Shown here: positions 44,423 to 52,261 of the stretch, in pieces
Layout: every line of letters starts with the position of its first letter
Position numbering within the stretch: the stretch's first letter is position 1
Origin: Mycolicibacterium sp. BiH015
GTDB taxonomy: Bacteria; Actinomycetota; Actinomycetes; Mycobacteriales; Mycobacteriaceae
Assembly (NCBI RefSeq): GCF_027706845.1
Contig: NZ_JAQGCZ010000004.1
Location: 434,001 to 498,000 of the forward strand
DNA length: 64,000 bases
Direction: 5' to 3'
The notes under the pieces: generated by a model
The model's input: only the letters and a program-made list of their open reading frames with translations
Databases searched by the model: none
What the model was told of the DNA's origin: nothing
Translations under genes and position numbers: made by a program

Positions 44423-46168
44423 TCAGACGTCGATATCCTCCAGGTCGATGCGCACCAGCGCGCCGGGCTGGTAGAGCAGCTGGTACAGCGCGCCGTCGGG
44501 GCCCTCGGAGAGCACGACGGTGGCGCCGGCATCCGGATCGAAGGTCTGCACATCGGTGCATGCGGTGTACGCCGGGGTGCAGGTCAGCACGTTGATCCAG
44601 CCCTTGACCAGATCGGCTATGAACACCTTGCCCTGGTGGACGGCGACCGAGGTGATCGCTGCGCCGCCGTCTCGGGCATAGGTGAAGATCGGGTCGGTCT
44701 TGCCCGCGCAGCTGCTCGTGCAGACGCCTTCCGAACTCGGCCAGCCGTAGTTGCCGCCGGCGACGACCTTGTTGACTTCCTCGAAGGCCGCATTGCCCAC
44801 GTCGGCCACCAGCAGCTCGCCGGTCGGGGTGAACGTCAACCGGAACGGGTTGCGCAGACCGTAGGCATAGATCGCGCTCCGCGTGCCGAGGATCAACGGG
44901 TTGTTGTCTGGGACGCTGCCATCGGTGTTGAGCCGCAGAATCTTTCCGTGGATGTTGTCGGTCAGGTCCTGGGCGTTGGGTCCGCTCGCGTTGTCGCCCA
45001 CACCCCAGTACAGCTTGCCGTCGGTGCCGAAATCGAGCGCCCCACCGTGGTGGTTGACCGCAGCCGCCTGGTTGGACTCCACCAGGATCCGGTCGAACGC
45101 CGCGGTGTTGCCGGTGACGACGAAGCGCGACAGCGTGTTTCGCGTCGTCGCCGCCGAGACGTAGGCGACGTAGATCCGTCCGTTGCTCTCGAACGCGGGG
45201 TCGACGGCCAGACCGGCGATGCCGCGTTCGACCTCCGTCCGCACGGACAGCGTGATGAGGGGGTCGGCCAGCAGCTCCCCGTCCTCGACGACACGGATCG
45301 CACCGGCCTTCTCGGCGACCAGGATCCGGCCGTCGGGCAGGAAGCGGAAGTCCACCGGTGAGCTCAGGCCTTCGACGACGGTGGCCCGCTCGTGGCCGAT
45401 GAACACGGTCTTCGTGTCGCGGTGGCCGCTGCTGCCGAGAAGGCCGAACGTGAACAGGTTGAGCAGCCCGGCCGCGCCATGGATGTGGAAGCCGTCGCGG
45501 GCGTCGCTGACGGTCACCTGGAAGCTGTCCTGTCCGGCGTAGCTTTCATCGGGCGAGTAGACGAAGGTGCCGTCAGCGCCGAAGGCGACGGTTCCGTGTT
45601 CGGGCGGGGTCGCCCTATAGGTCAGTCGGGTCGAGTCTGGATCTTCGGGGTTCAGCTTGCCGACGACGTTGCCGTCGATGACCGCGTTCTCGGCGGGATT
45701 GGGGTTGATGGTCGGCGACTCGTTGTCGAACAACTTCTCCAACCAGCTGCGCTCGTCGGCTGCGGCCTCGTCTTCGGCGTCGACGGCGGCGAGCGCCTGG
45801 GCGGGCGCCTCCTCCTCGTCGTCGGCGTCCGTCGCACCATTGTCATCGACGTCGTTGTCGTCGACGTCCTCGTCGGCGGCCTCGGATTCCGTGTCGGTGT
45901 CGTCAGACTCGGCGTCCTCGGACTCGTCGCCGGAATCATCGGAAGCAGCCCGCTCCGACGGGGACTGTCCGGTCGAGGCCTTCGTCGCACCCCGGGTGGT
46001 CTCCGACGACGAGTCGCTATCCGACGAGCTCGACGATGTCGAGCTCGAGTCGGTGGTCTCCGCAGACGCGACCGCCGTGCCGGTCAACAGTGCGGCGCCG
46101 ATGCCCAGCGCGGCCGCCAACCCTCCGACTCGGCCGACGTAGCGGGCGTAGCCCGGTGATCCCCCCAT
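44423..46168 (-). CDS. Exported sugar (glucose/sorbosone) dehydrogenase-like beta-propeller with acidic linker and Ig-like domain
   Basis: A 581-residue exported protein: signal peptide (residues about 10-35), a long Ser/Asp/Glu-rich linker (about 38-150), a VCBS/cadherin-like domain (about 160-275; PDSTRLTYRATPPEHGTVAF, DGTFVYSPDESYAG) and a PQQ-type glucose/sorbosone dehydrogenase beta-propeller. The propeller shows SSPVDFRFLPDGRILVAEKA, NHHGGALDFGTDGKLYWGVG and LRNPFRLTFTPTGELLVADV. The propeller family oxidises sugars with PQQ, but activity is uncertain. The ATG at 46168 has AAGGAGG a few bases upstream; the GTG at 46192 would place that site inside the gene. Its first three parts match those of the GH16 protein at 36127. 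Confidence 0.8.
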   Translation of the reverse strand: MGGSPGYARYVGRVGGLAAALGIGAALLTGTAVASAETTDSSSTSSSSSDSDSSSETTRGATKASTGQSPSERAASDDSGDESEDAESDDTDTESEAADEDVDDNDVDDNGATDADDEEEAPAQALAAVDAEDEAAADERSWLEKLFDNESPTINPNPAENAVIDGNVVGKLNPEDPDSTRLTYRATPPEHGTVAFGADGTFVYSPDESYAGQDSFQVTVSDARDGFHIHGAAGLLNLFTFGLLGSSGHRDTKTVFIGHERATVVEGLSSPVDFRFLPDGRILVAEKAGAIRVVEDGELLADPLITLSVRTEVERGIAGLAVDPAFESNGRIYVAYVSAATTRNTLSRFVVTGNTAAFDRILVESNQAAAVNHHGGALDFGTDGKLYWGVGDNASGPNAQDLTDNIHGKILRLNTDGSVPDNNPLILGTRSAIYAYGLRNPFRLTFTPTGELLVADVGNAAFEEVNKVVAGGNYGWPSSEGVCTSSCAGKTDPIFTYARDGGAAITSVAVHQGKVFIADLVKGWINVLTCTPAYTACTDVQTFDPDAGATVVLSEGPDGALYQLLYQPGALVRIDLEDIDV

Positions 46169-46579
46169 GGTGCCTCCTTGGTCGATGCTCACGGCTAGCG
46201 AGACTGTATGCCGTGGAGTTTGCCGAACAGGGTGTTTTCGCTGGGAGGGTAAGAAATGCGTAATGGCTGAAGGCTTGACTGGATCCAGTATCGCACCGGC
46301 GTTTTCGGGTGCAGACCCGCCGGTCGCACCCCGTCAACCGAGAGTCCGTCGCGATTGCTGGAGAGGCTCACATAGCTGTGCGGCGGTTTCCGTGAGGAAC
46401 GTGGCGGTTGTGCGCCGTACCCGCCGCCGCGTCAAGTTTCCTGATGATGCCCGTCGTCGACAGTTCGGGTCGCTGCGGTTGCCGATCGCGGCGCCCGGGT
46501 GACCAGGCCAAGACGATCGCGAAGCGATCCCAGACGCCGCAGTATTGATGACCCCTGCTGCGGCCCATAGCTTTCGGAT
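46169..46579. other. Intergenic region between divergent surface-protein and SDR genes
   Basis: About 410 bases without a credible gene. It holds the strong ribosome-binding site of the minus-strand gene, a 12-base perfect palindrome ACTGGATCCAGT at 46278-46289 that could be an operator, and the SDR -10 element at its right end. Short open frames are arginine-rich and unsupported. Confidence 0.5.
46568..46573 (+). promoter_or_regulatory. -10 element of leaderless SDR gene
   Basis: TAGCTT ends 6 bases before the ATG at 46580 with no Shine-Dalgarno sequence. Confidence 0.6.
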
Positions 46580-47323
46580 ATGACCACTGTGCTCATCACC
46601 GGCTGCTCATCGGGATACGGCCTGGCAACGGCCCGTCGATTCCTCGACGAGGGCTGGAATGTCCTGGCCACCATGCGAAATCCACGTGAAGGTGTCCTTG
46701 CCCCGTCGGACCGTCTGCGGGTGCTGGCTCTGGATGTGACAGACCCGGCCAGCGTCGCCGGCGCCGTCGAGGCGGCGGGGGCCGTCGATGTCCTGGTCAA
46801 CAATGCCGGGATCGGCGCGGTCGGAGCGTTCGAAGCGACGCCCATGTCCACCGTGCGAGAGCTGTTCGAAACCAACACGTTCGGCGTGATGGCGATGACC
46901 CAGGCGGTGATTCCGCAGATGAGAGGGCGCGGCTCGGGTGTCATCGTCAACGTCACTTCGAGCGTGACGCTGGCGGCCATGCCGCTGGCCGCCGCGTACA
47001 CCGCGAGCAAGGCGGCGATCGAGGGTTTCACCGGATCTTTGGCGCTGGAGCTCGGGTTCTTCGGCGTGCGAGCGAAACTCGTCGAGCCGGGGTACGGCCC
47101 CGGCACCCAGTTCACGAGCAACGGCATCGAGCGGATGGCGGGCCTGATCCCCCCGGAATACCAGGCGTTCGCGGCTCCTGTCTTCGAAGAGTTCGAGACG
47201 CCCGGGGCGGTGACCACCCCGGGCGACGTCGCTGATGTCGTCTATCAGGCCGCCACCGACCCATCGGAGCGTCTCCGGTATGCAGCCGGTGCCGACGCGG
47301 TGGCGCTGGCCGCGGCGACCTAG
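46580..47323 (+). CDS. Short-chain dehydrogenase/reductase
   Basis: A 247-residue SDR. The cofactor motif ITGCSSGYGLATAR, then VLVNNAGIG, the catalytic serine in NVTSSVTLAAM and YTASKAAIEGF are complete. Sequence resembles the classical oxidoreductases used on fatty or retinoid-like alcohols; the substrate is unknown. The start is set by TAGCTT six bases upstream. It overlaps the convergent small His-rich gene by 4 bases. Confidence 0.85.
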   Translation: MTTVLITGCSSGYGLATARRFLDEGWNVLATMRNPREGVLAPSDRLRVLALDVTDPASVAGAVEAAGAVDVLVNNAGIGAVGAFEATPMSTVRELFETNTFGVMAMTQAVIPQMRGRGSGVIVNVTSSVTLAAMPLAAAYTASKAAIEGFTGSLALELGFFGVRAKLVEPGYGPGTQFTSNGIERMAGLIPPEYQAFAAPVFEEFETPGAVTTPGDVADVVYQAATDPSERLRYAAGADAVALAAAT

Positions 47324-47529
47324 TGCCGGTGCCAGTGGCCGTAGTGGTGCCGCTGGCGCCAGGTGTTCTTGGACAGATTGTGAGAAGAACGCGGCTCGGG
47401 CTTGGTCGCGATCGCAGCGCTGCCGTTGGTGGTGGGCGTGGCCGCCGCCGTAGCTGTCAGGCCGAGTCCGGCGGCGAGGACGGCGCAGGCGATCATCGGC
47501 GCGGCGAGGAAGCGTGTGGGGGCGTTCAT
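47320..47529 (-). CDS. Small exported His-rich protein
   Basis: A 69-residue protein with a signal peptide (PMIACAVLAAGLGLTATAAA) that leaves a mature peptide of about 40 residues ending WRQRHHYGHWHRH. AAAGGA lies 7 bases before the ATG. The His- and aromatic-rich end could bind metal ions. No family is recognised. It converges with the SDR gene, overlapping its end by 4 bases. Confidence 0.6.
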   Translation of the reverse strand: MNAPTRFLAAPMIACAVLAAGLGLTATAAATPTTNGSAAIATKPEPRSSHNLSKNTWRQRHHYGHWHRH

Positions 47530-47681
47530 GATGAATTCCTTTGTCTGCGTATGAGCTTCGAACTGTTTTCCGGAGTTTCCGGCGATGTCTCAAGACTGCC
47601 GTGTGGGCTGCTTCCCGTCTGTCCTCCCGCCGGCGGATGAGGGTGTGGAATCTGAAGTCCCCCGATCGGTGGACATCGCGC

Positions 47682-47687
47682 TAGCGT
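47682..47687 (+). promoter_or_regulatory. -10 element of leaderless AraC gene
   Basis: TAGCGT ends 7 bases before the GTG at 47695 with no Shine-Dalgarno sequence. Confidence 0.6.
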
Positions 47688-47694
47688 CTGCGGT

Positions 47695-48648
47695 GTGGCA
47701 GGCGCGGAACCAATGGAAAAGCTGATGGCTCTGCTGCGCCCCGAGGCTGTCTTGTCGAAGGTGATCACCGGCGGTGGGACGTGGAGTGTGCGCAAGCCCC
47801 GCTACGGAGACCCGGCGTTCTGCCTGATGCTGGAGGGCTCGTGCGTGCTGGACGTGGACGGACTGGAATCCTTGGAACTGCACCAGGGGGACTTTCTCCT
47901 TCTTCCCGCGATGCCCGAGTTCACCCTCAGCGGCAGCCGGGGTGTCGCCCCGGTGTTCACCGCGCTCGACCGGGGCCGGCATACGCGTCACGGGCAGGCG
48001 TCAGAGCCTGTCACTATGCGCATGCTCGGTGGCTACTTTCGCTTCGACCCAGCGAATGCGGCGCTGCTGGTCGCTCTGTTGCCGAACGTGATTCACGTGC
48101 GCAGCGACGAGCCGGGCGCAGTACGGCTGGGCCGGCTCGTCGAACTCATCGCCGAGGAGGCGGATGCCGACGGCGCGTGTCGCGACGTGATCCTGCAACG
48201 TCTCGTCGAGGTGTTGTTGATCGAAGCGGCACGGCTACGCGCCACGCCTGACTTGGATAGTCCGCAGCGCGGTCTGATCGCCGGTCTGACCGACCCCGTT
48301 CTGGCTCCCGCGCTTCGGGAGCTGCATGCGGACGTGGCGCGCGGCTGGACGGTCGAGAGCCTCGCCCGTGTCGCGGTGGTCTCACGCGCGGTTTTCGCTC
48401 AAAGGTTCACGCGCACAATGGGTATGCCCCCGATGCAGTATCTGCTGGAGTGGCGGATGGCGCTGGCCAAGGACGCTTTGCGCACAGAGCACATGTCGAT
48501 AGCGGAGGTGGCGCAGCAGGTCGGCTATCAATCCGCCAATGCGTTCACCGCCGCCTTCACGCGTGCAGTGGGTTGTTCGCCGACCGAGTTCACCCGCTCA
48601 CACCGAGAGGATGTGGCCCTCGCGGGCAGGAACCTCACCGTCCAGTAA
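47695..48648 (+). CDS. AraC-family regulator with N-terminal cupin domain
   Basis: A 317-residue transcription factor. The N-terminal cupin-6-type domain (YGDPAFCLMLEGSCVLDVDG, LHQGDFLLLPAMPEFTLSG) senses a ligand. The C-terminal double helix-turn-helix (WTVESLARVAVVSRAVFAQR, SIAEVAQQVGYQSANAFTAA, GCSPTEF) binds DNA. Its 3' end overlaps the convergent DUF2855 gene by about 51 bases, a long antisense overlap; that gene or the neighbouring SDR gene is a likely target. Confidence 0.85.
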   Translation: MAGAEPMEKLMALLRPEAVLSKVITGGGTWSVRKPRYGDPAFCLMLEGSCVLDVDGLESLELHQGDFLLLPAMPEFTLSGSRGVAPVFTALDRGRHTRHGQASEPVTMRMLGGYFRFDPANAALLVALLPNVIHVRSDEPGAVRLGRLVELIAEEADADGACRDVILQRLVEVLLIEAARLRATPDLDSPQRGLIAGLTDPVLAPALRELHADVARGWTVESLARVAVVSRAVFAQRFTRTMGMPPMQYLLEWRMALAKDALRTEHMSIAEVAQQVGYQSANAFTAAFTRAVGCSPTEFTRSHREDVALAGRNLTVQ

Positions 48649-49677
48649 CGCGGTGTAGACCGCGTCGATCGCGTCGCGGCCCTTTCCGGTGACGACCGTG
48701 AGCCATGGGTCGTCGTCACGCATGACCGCCTTCAGGAAGGCCGAGTAGGCACCCCCGATGCGTTGCAGCAGACCTGCCTGGCCCCACTGCTGGGCGCGCT
48801 GGGCGGCCCAGTCGGGGACGAAGAAGAAGACCGGCGACGGGCCGGGGAGCGTGCCGCCACCCGACATCGCGTCCCAGTGGGTGACCCCGACGGCGCAGTC
48901 GTATGTGAGCCGGTCGCCCAACCGTTCGTGAACGGCTGCGCGCACGGAGGCCTGGCCGCTGAAGTCGATGTAGACCGAGTCCGCTTCCGGCAGCGCCGCG
49001 ATGTCGTCATAGGTGAGGACGTCGTCGTAGCAGCCGAGCGACCGCGTGAAGTCCAGGTTCGCCGTCGACGTCAGCCCGATGACGCGTACGTCGCGGCGCG
49101 CCAGGCAGAACGCGGTGCCGTAGCCGGTTTTGCTCGATGCGCTGGACAGGATCGTCGTGCTCGCGCCGAAGAAATGGTTCTCCTCCAGGAAGTCGTCGAG
49201 CAGGAACGACGTGGAGAACAGAGGACGGAACAACGCCTGGTGCGCCTCGAGGCCGGCCGCATAGCCGGGGTCTGTGCTGCAGCGGACGTACCGGTTGTAG
49301 ACGGGAGGCAGCCCGCGGCGATGCTCGGCGGCGTCGACGAATCCGGTGTCGTCGCTCGCTCCCGCGGTCAGTACGACCTCGTCGGCGATGGGGTAATAGC
49401 CGTAGAACTTTTCGCCCTGCTCGACGCCGGCGCGGCGAGACTCGGCGACCGTCGCGAAACCCCAGGTGGGCACGCAGCCGGTGGCCGGATCGCCCGTCGG
49501 GAAGAACTGCCAATAATTCATCAGGTCGCCGAAGGCGGCGTAGGTGATGTTATTCGACGTCAACGCGAACGTGTCGATGCGCATCCGCACGTCGCCGTCC
49601 CCGAGGTCGGGCGGCGGGGTCTCTTCCCATCGGGTCTGTCTGATGTCGTGGCGCTGGACCACCAGTCGCGTCGTCAC
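48598..49677 (-). CDS. DUF2855-family protein
   Basis: A 359-residue protein of the DUF2855 family, which resembles medium-chain dehydrogenases. The N-terminal part (MRIDTFALTSNNITYAAFGD) is like a GroES-fold domain. A degenerate nucleotide-binding region follows (TTILSSASSKTGYGTAFCL, VRVIGLTSTANLDFTRSLG). The usual GxGxxG loop is replaced by SSASSKTGYG, so cofactor binding is uncertain. The GTG at 49677 is preceded by minus-strand TACGAT at 7 bases. Its tail overlaps the AraC regulator gene. Confidence 0.75.
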   Translation of the reverse strand: MTTRLVVQRHDIRQTRWEETPPPDLGDGDVRMRIDTFALTSNNITYAAFGDLMNYWQFFPTGDPATGCVPTWGFATVAESRRAGVEQGEKFYGYYPIADEVVLTAGASDDTGFVDAAEHRRGLPPVYNRYVRCSTDPGYAAGLEAHQALFRPLFSTSFLLDDFLEENHFFGASTTILSSASSKTGYGTAFCLARRDVRVIGLTSTANLDFTRSLGCYDDVLTYDDIAALPEADSVYIDFSGQASVRAAVHERLGDRLTYDCAVGVTHWDAMSGGGTLPGPSPVFFFVPDWAAQRAQQWGQAGLLQRIGGAYSAFLKAVMRDDDPWLTVVTGKGRDAIDAVYTALLDGEVPAREGHILSV

Positions 49678-49684
49678 CGGCGCA

Positions 49685-49690
49685 ATCGTA
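49685..49690 (-). promoter_or_regulatory. -10 element of leaderless DUF2855 gene
   Basis: Read on the minus strand, TACGAT ends 7 bases before the GTG at 49677 with no Shine-Dalgarno sequence. Confidence 0.6.
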
Positions 49691-49791
49691 TCGCCGAGAT
49701 GTGGTGTTTGTTACTCCCAGAAGCGGCGATCGCCAGAGAGCGGGAAGGTCGAATCAGCGCGGCGGGTCGCGTGGCCGCGGAAGGAGATGTC

Positions 49792-49950
49792 ATGACCGAA
49801 TGTCGACGGTGTGGTGCGAAACGGCCATCCTGGCTGGGTGAGCCGCATCGATGTGTCGGGGACGCGAACCTGTCGTGGCTGACGTTTCATGACATGACCG
49901 CGCACGCCGCGATGGCGTGGCGGCGGCGCCTGCTCGACGAGCCGTCGTGA
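49792..49950 (+). CDS. Very small Cys-rich (zinc-ribbon-like) protein
   Basis: A 52-residue protein. CRRCG near the N-terminus and HRC about 15 residues later could form a small metal site, followed by a helix (SWLTFHDMTAHAAMAWRRRL). AAGGAG lies 6 bases before the ATG, a strong and well-spaced site that argues for real translation. No family is recognised. It lies between the DUF2855 promoter and a membrane-protein gene. Confidence 0.55.
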   Translation: MTECRRCGAKRPSWLGEPHRCVGDANLSWLTFHDMTAHAAMAWRRRLLDEPS

Positions 49951-50032
49951 GCCGGCAGATGACCGACTGTGCGGTTGTGATCGCTCGCGGTAATGTCGAG
50001 GGCCAGCCGCTGGGAGATTGGTAGCGAAACTC

Positions 50033-51217
50033 ATGGACGTCGTGCTCGGTCTGTCGATGACCTCGTCATCGGTGCGCTGGGTCCTCGTCGACGCTGCGAC
50101 GGGCGCGGAAAGCCTGACCGTCGATCTCGGCTCCGTCCCGCGGCACGAGGAGTTCGACGCCGAGGCGTTCCTCGCCGAGCTGCTGGAGCGGGCCGCGCCG
50201 CGCCGCGTGGACGCCATCGGGCTCAGCTGGACCACGGAGGCCGAGTACACCGCGAGCTCCGTGTGGCAGGCCCTGACCGATCGCGAGGTCGAGAACGTCA
50301 TCGCGGTGTCCGACGTCGAGGCCGCCGAGGCGCTGGCGTGCGGTATTGCCGGCATCGCCGGATGTGAGCGGCTCGTCGTCTGTGTGGCCGAGCCCTGCGA
50401 GTCGGTTGTGGTGGCGGTGACGCCCGACGGTGTCATCGCCGACCGGGTCGACACCTCAGCGCTGACCGATGTCGAGGGCTACGCGCCCGATGCGGCTTTC
50501 GTGCTCGGTTCAGGTGATGTCGCCGGCGTGGTGGCGGAGTTGGAGCGGCGCCTCGCGGTGCCGGTGCTCTCCGCCGACGAAAGCGACCTGGCGCTTGCCA
50601 GGGGAGCAGCCCTGGCAGCGGCGTCCGCGGTGTCGCTCCTCGATGCCCAGGAAGCCCCGGCCCGGCGCCGGCTCACGCCGACGGCAACGCTCGCTTCGGT
50701 GTTGGCCGCCGCGGTGGTCACCTTCGTGGTCTCGTTGTCCGTGGCGCTGGGCATGTCGCTGACACCGGACAGTCCCGCTCCCCAGATGGCGCGGTCGGTC
50801 ACCGAACCGGCTCCTGAGCCCGTGGTGACGCCGAAGCCGACGCCGGTCAAGGCCGCCCCCGTACCCGAAGCCGCTCCGACGCCGCCCCCGCAGGAGGCAC
50901 AGCCGGTCGCGGTCGAGATGCCGGCTCCCGAGGCCGCCCCGTTGCCGGAGGCCCCGCCGCCGGTCTACGAGGAGCCGCTGGCTCCTGCCCCGGCCCTGCC
51001 GCCCGCGCCGGCGTACGTGCCGCCGCCACCGCCCGCCAACTACCTGCCGCCGGCGCCGGCGGCGCCTGCCTACGTTCCGCCCGCGGCCCCGCCCGCGCAG
51101 GTGCCCGCCGTCGTCCCGCAACAGCCGGTGCAGCAGCCGCGGCTGCGTGACCGCATCATCGAACGCATCCCGATCATCAATCGGTTCCACGAACCGCAGT
51201 ACGGCTACACGCCCTAG
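50033..51217 (+). CDS. Mycobacterial membrane protein with actin-like N-terminal region and Pro/Ala-rich tail
   Basis: A 394-residue protein. The N-terminal 200 residues have a repeating beta-alpha pattern like the actin/Hsp70 ATPase fold (VVLGLSMTSSSVRWVLVDAA, AIGLSWTTEAEYTASSVW, LVVCVAEPCESVVVAV, LARGAALAAASAVSL), but the phosphate loops are weak. A single membrane helix lies near residues 220-245. The tail is dominated by Pro and Ala (EPVVTPKPTPVKAAPVPEAA) and ends in a basic segment (RLRDRIIERIPIINRFH). Many mycobacteria carry such proteins; no role is known to me. The start is uncertain: ATG at 50033 or TTG at 50018, neither with a well-spaced ribosome-binding site. Confidence 0.65.
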   Translation: MDVVLGLSMTSSSVRWVLVDAATGAESLTVDLGSVPRHEEFDAEAFLAELLERAAPRRVDAIGLSWTTEAEYTASSVWQALTDREVENVIAVSDVEAAEALACGIAGIAGCERLVVCVAEPCESVVVAVTPDGVIADRVDTSALTDVEGYAPDAAFVLGSGDVAGVVAELERRLAVPVLSADESDLALARGAALAAASAVSLLDAQEAPARRRLTPTATLASVLAAAVVTFVVSLSVALGMSLTPDSPAPQMARSVTEPAPEPVVTPKPTPVKAAPVPEAAPTPPPQEAQPVAVEMPAPEAAPLPEAPPPVYEEPLAPAPALPPAPAYVPPPPPANYLPPAPAAPAYVPPAAPPAQVPAVVPQQPVQQPRLRDRIIERIPIINRFHEPQYGYTP

Positions 51218-51225
51218 CCTCTCTC

Positions 51226-51286
51226 GCCGGAATTGCATTCCGGCAGGTAAACATTCGAACCTTCTCTGCCGGAATGCAATTCCGGC
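51226..51286. terminator. Large perfect inverted repeat between convergent genes
   Basis: Two perfect 21-base arms (51226-51246 and 51266-51286) flank a 19-base spacer. Each arm contains its own palindrome, GCCGGAAT-N3-ATTCCGGC, so it can also fold separately. It lies between the stop codons at 51217 and 51295 and probably acts as a bidirectional terminator. Confidence 0.7.
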
Positions 51287-51294
51287 GCCGAACG

Positions 51295-52260
51295 TCAGCC
51301 GCGGACGAGGTTGCGTAGCGGTTCGCCGCGCACGAGCCTGCCGATGTTGTCGGCGACATCGGCGGCGCGGCCTGCGAACGTATCCCGGGTGACGCCTGAC
51401 GAGTGCGGCGTCATCAGGATGTTGGGAAGCTTATGGAATGGCAGATCGCTTGGTGTGCAACCGATTCCGTCAACTGGGTAGCGATACCAGACGTCGATGG
51501 CGGCGCCCTTGATGACGCCGTCTGTCAGCGCGTCGTAGAGCGCCCGCTCCTGCACCAGGGGACCGCGGCCGACATTGATCAACACGCCGTCGGGTCCCAG
51601 TGCGTCCAGTTGCGGTGCGCCGATCATTCCCTCGGTGTGGCTGTTCAGCGGTGCTGACACCACGACCACATCGGATTCCCGCATCAACTGGTCCAGCCGG
51701 CTGGTGTCGCCGACCCACCGCAGCCCACCGCCGTCGGCAACGTTGCCGGAACCGGTCACCGCCGCCGCGGTACATCCGAACGGCCGCAACAACTTCCATG
51801 CGAACTGCCCGATGTGGCCGAAGCCGACGAAGCCCACGTGGGCCTCGCCGAGCGTCGGGATCTGCGGCATCGACCCGTCGTAGACCGAGGTCGCCCACAC
51901 GCCGTTACGCAGCTTCTTGTCTTGAGTGAGGAACCCGCGGTGCAGCATCACCGCGGCGCCGACCACGTACTCGGCGATCGATCGCTCATGGTGAAAGGTA
52001 TTGGCGACCAGAACATCCGGCGCCAGAGCAGCGAGGTCGATGCGGTCGGTGCCGGCCGCCGCCGGGTGTACGAGCCGAAGCCTCTTGGCAGTGCCCGCCA
52101 TCTCGGCGGTGAACCGGCTGCCGACGAACACGTCCGCGTCACGCAATTCGGCCTCGGGCGCGCCGCCGGCGAACCAGCCGATGTCGGAGCCGGCGGGCAG
52201 CAGGGCTTCGAACCGTTCTCGGTGGGGAGCCAGGTTGGGGTCTACCACAACGATTTTCAT
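51295..52260 (-). CDS. D-isomer-specific 2-hydroxyacid dehydrogenase
   Basis: A 321-residue NAD(P)-dependent dehydrogenase that should interconvert 2-hydroxy and 2-oxo acids. The nucleotide loop reads VGFVGFGHIGQFA, the catalytic Arg lies in LINVGRGPLV and the His in LMTPHSSGV. The segment that normally provides the catalytic Glu reads AIDVWYRYP, without an acidic residue after DVW; other members with WYRYP or WWRYP in this place occur, so this is probably a subfamily trait. It is the last gene of the nine-gene operon, one base after gudD. Confidence 0.83.
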   Translation of the reverse strand: MKIVVVDPNLAPHRERFEALLPAGSDIGWFAGGAPEAELRDADVFVGSRFTAEMAGTAKRLRLVHPAAAGTDRIDLAALAPDVLVANTFHHERSIAEYVVGAAVMLHRGFLTQDKKLRNGVWATSVYDGSMPQIPTLGEAHVGFVGFGHIGQFAWKLLRPFGCTAAAVTGSGNVADGGGLRWVGDTSRLDQLMRESDVVVVSAPLNSHTEGMIGAPQLDALGPDGVLINVGRGPLVQERALYDALTDGVIKGAAIDVWYRYPVDGIGCTPSDLPFHKLPNILMTPHSSGVTRDTFAGRAADVADNIGRLVRGEPLRNLVRG

Positions 52261-52261
52261 G

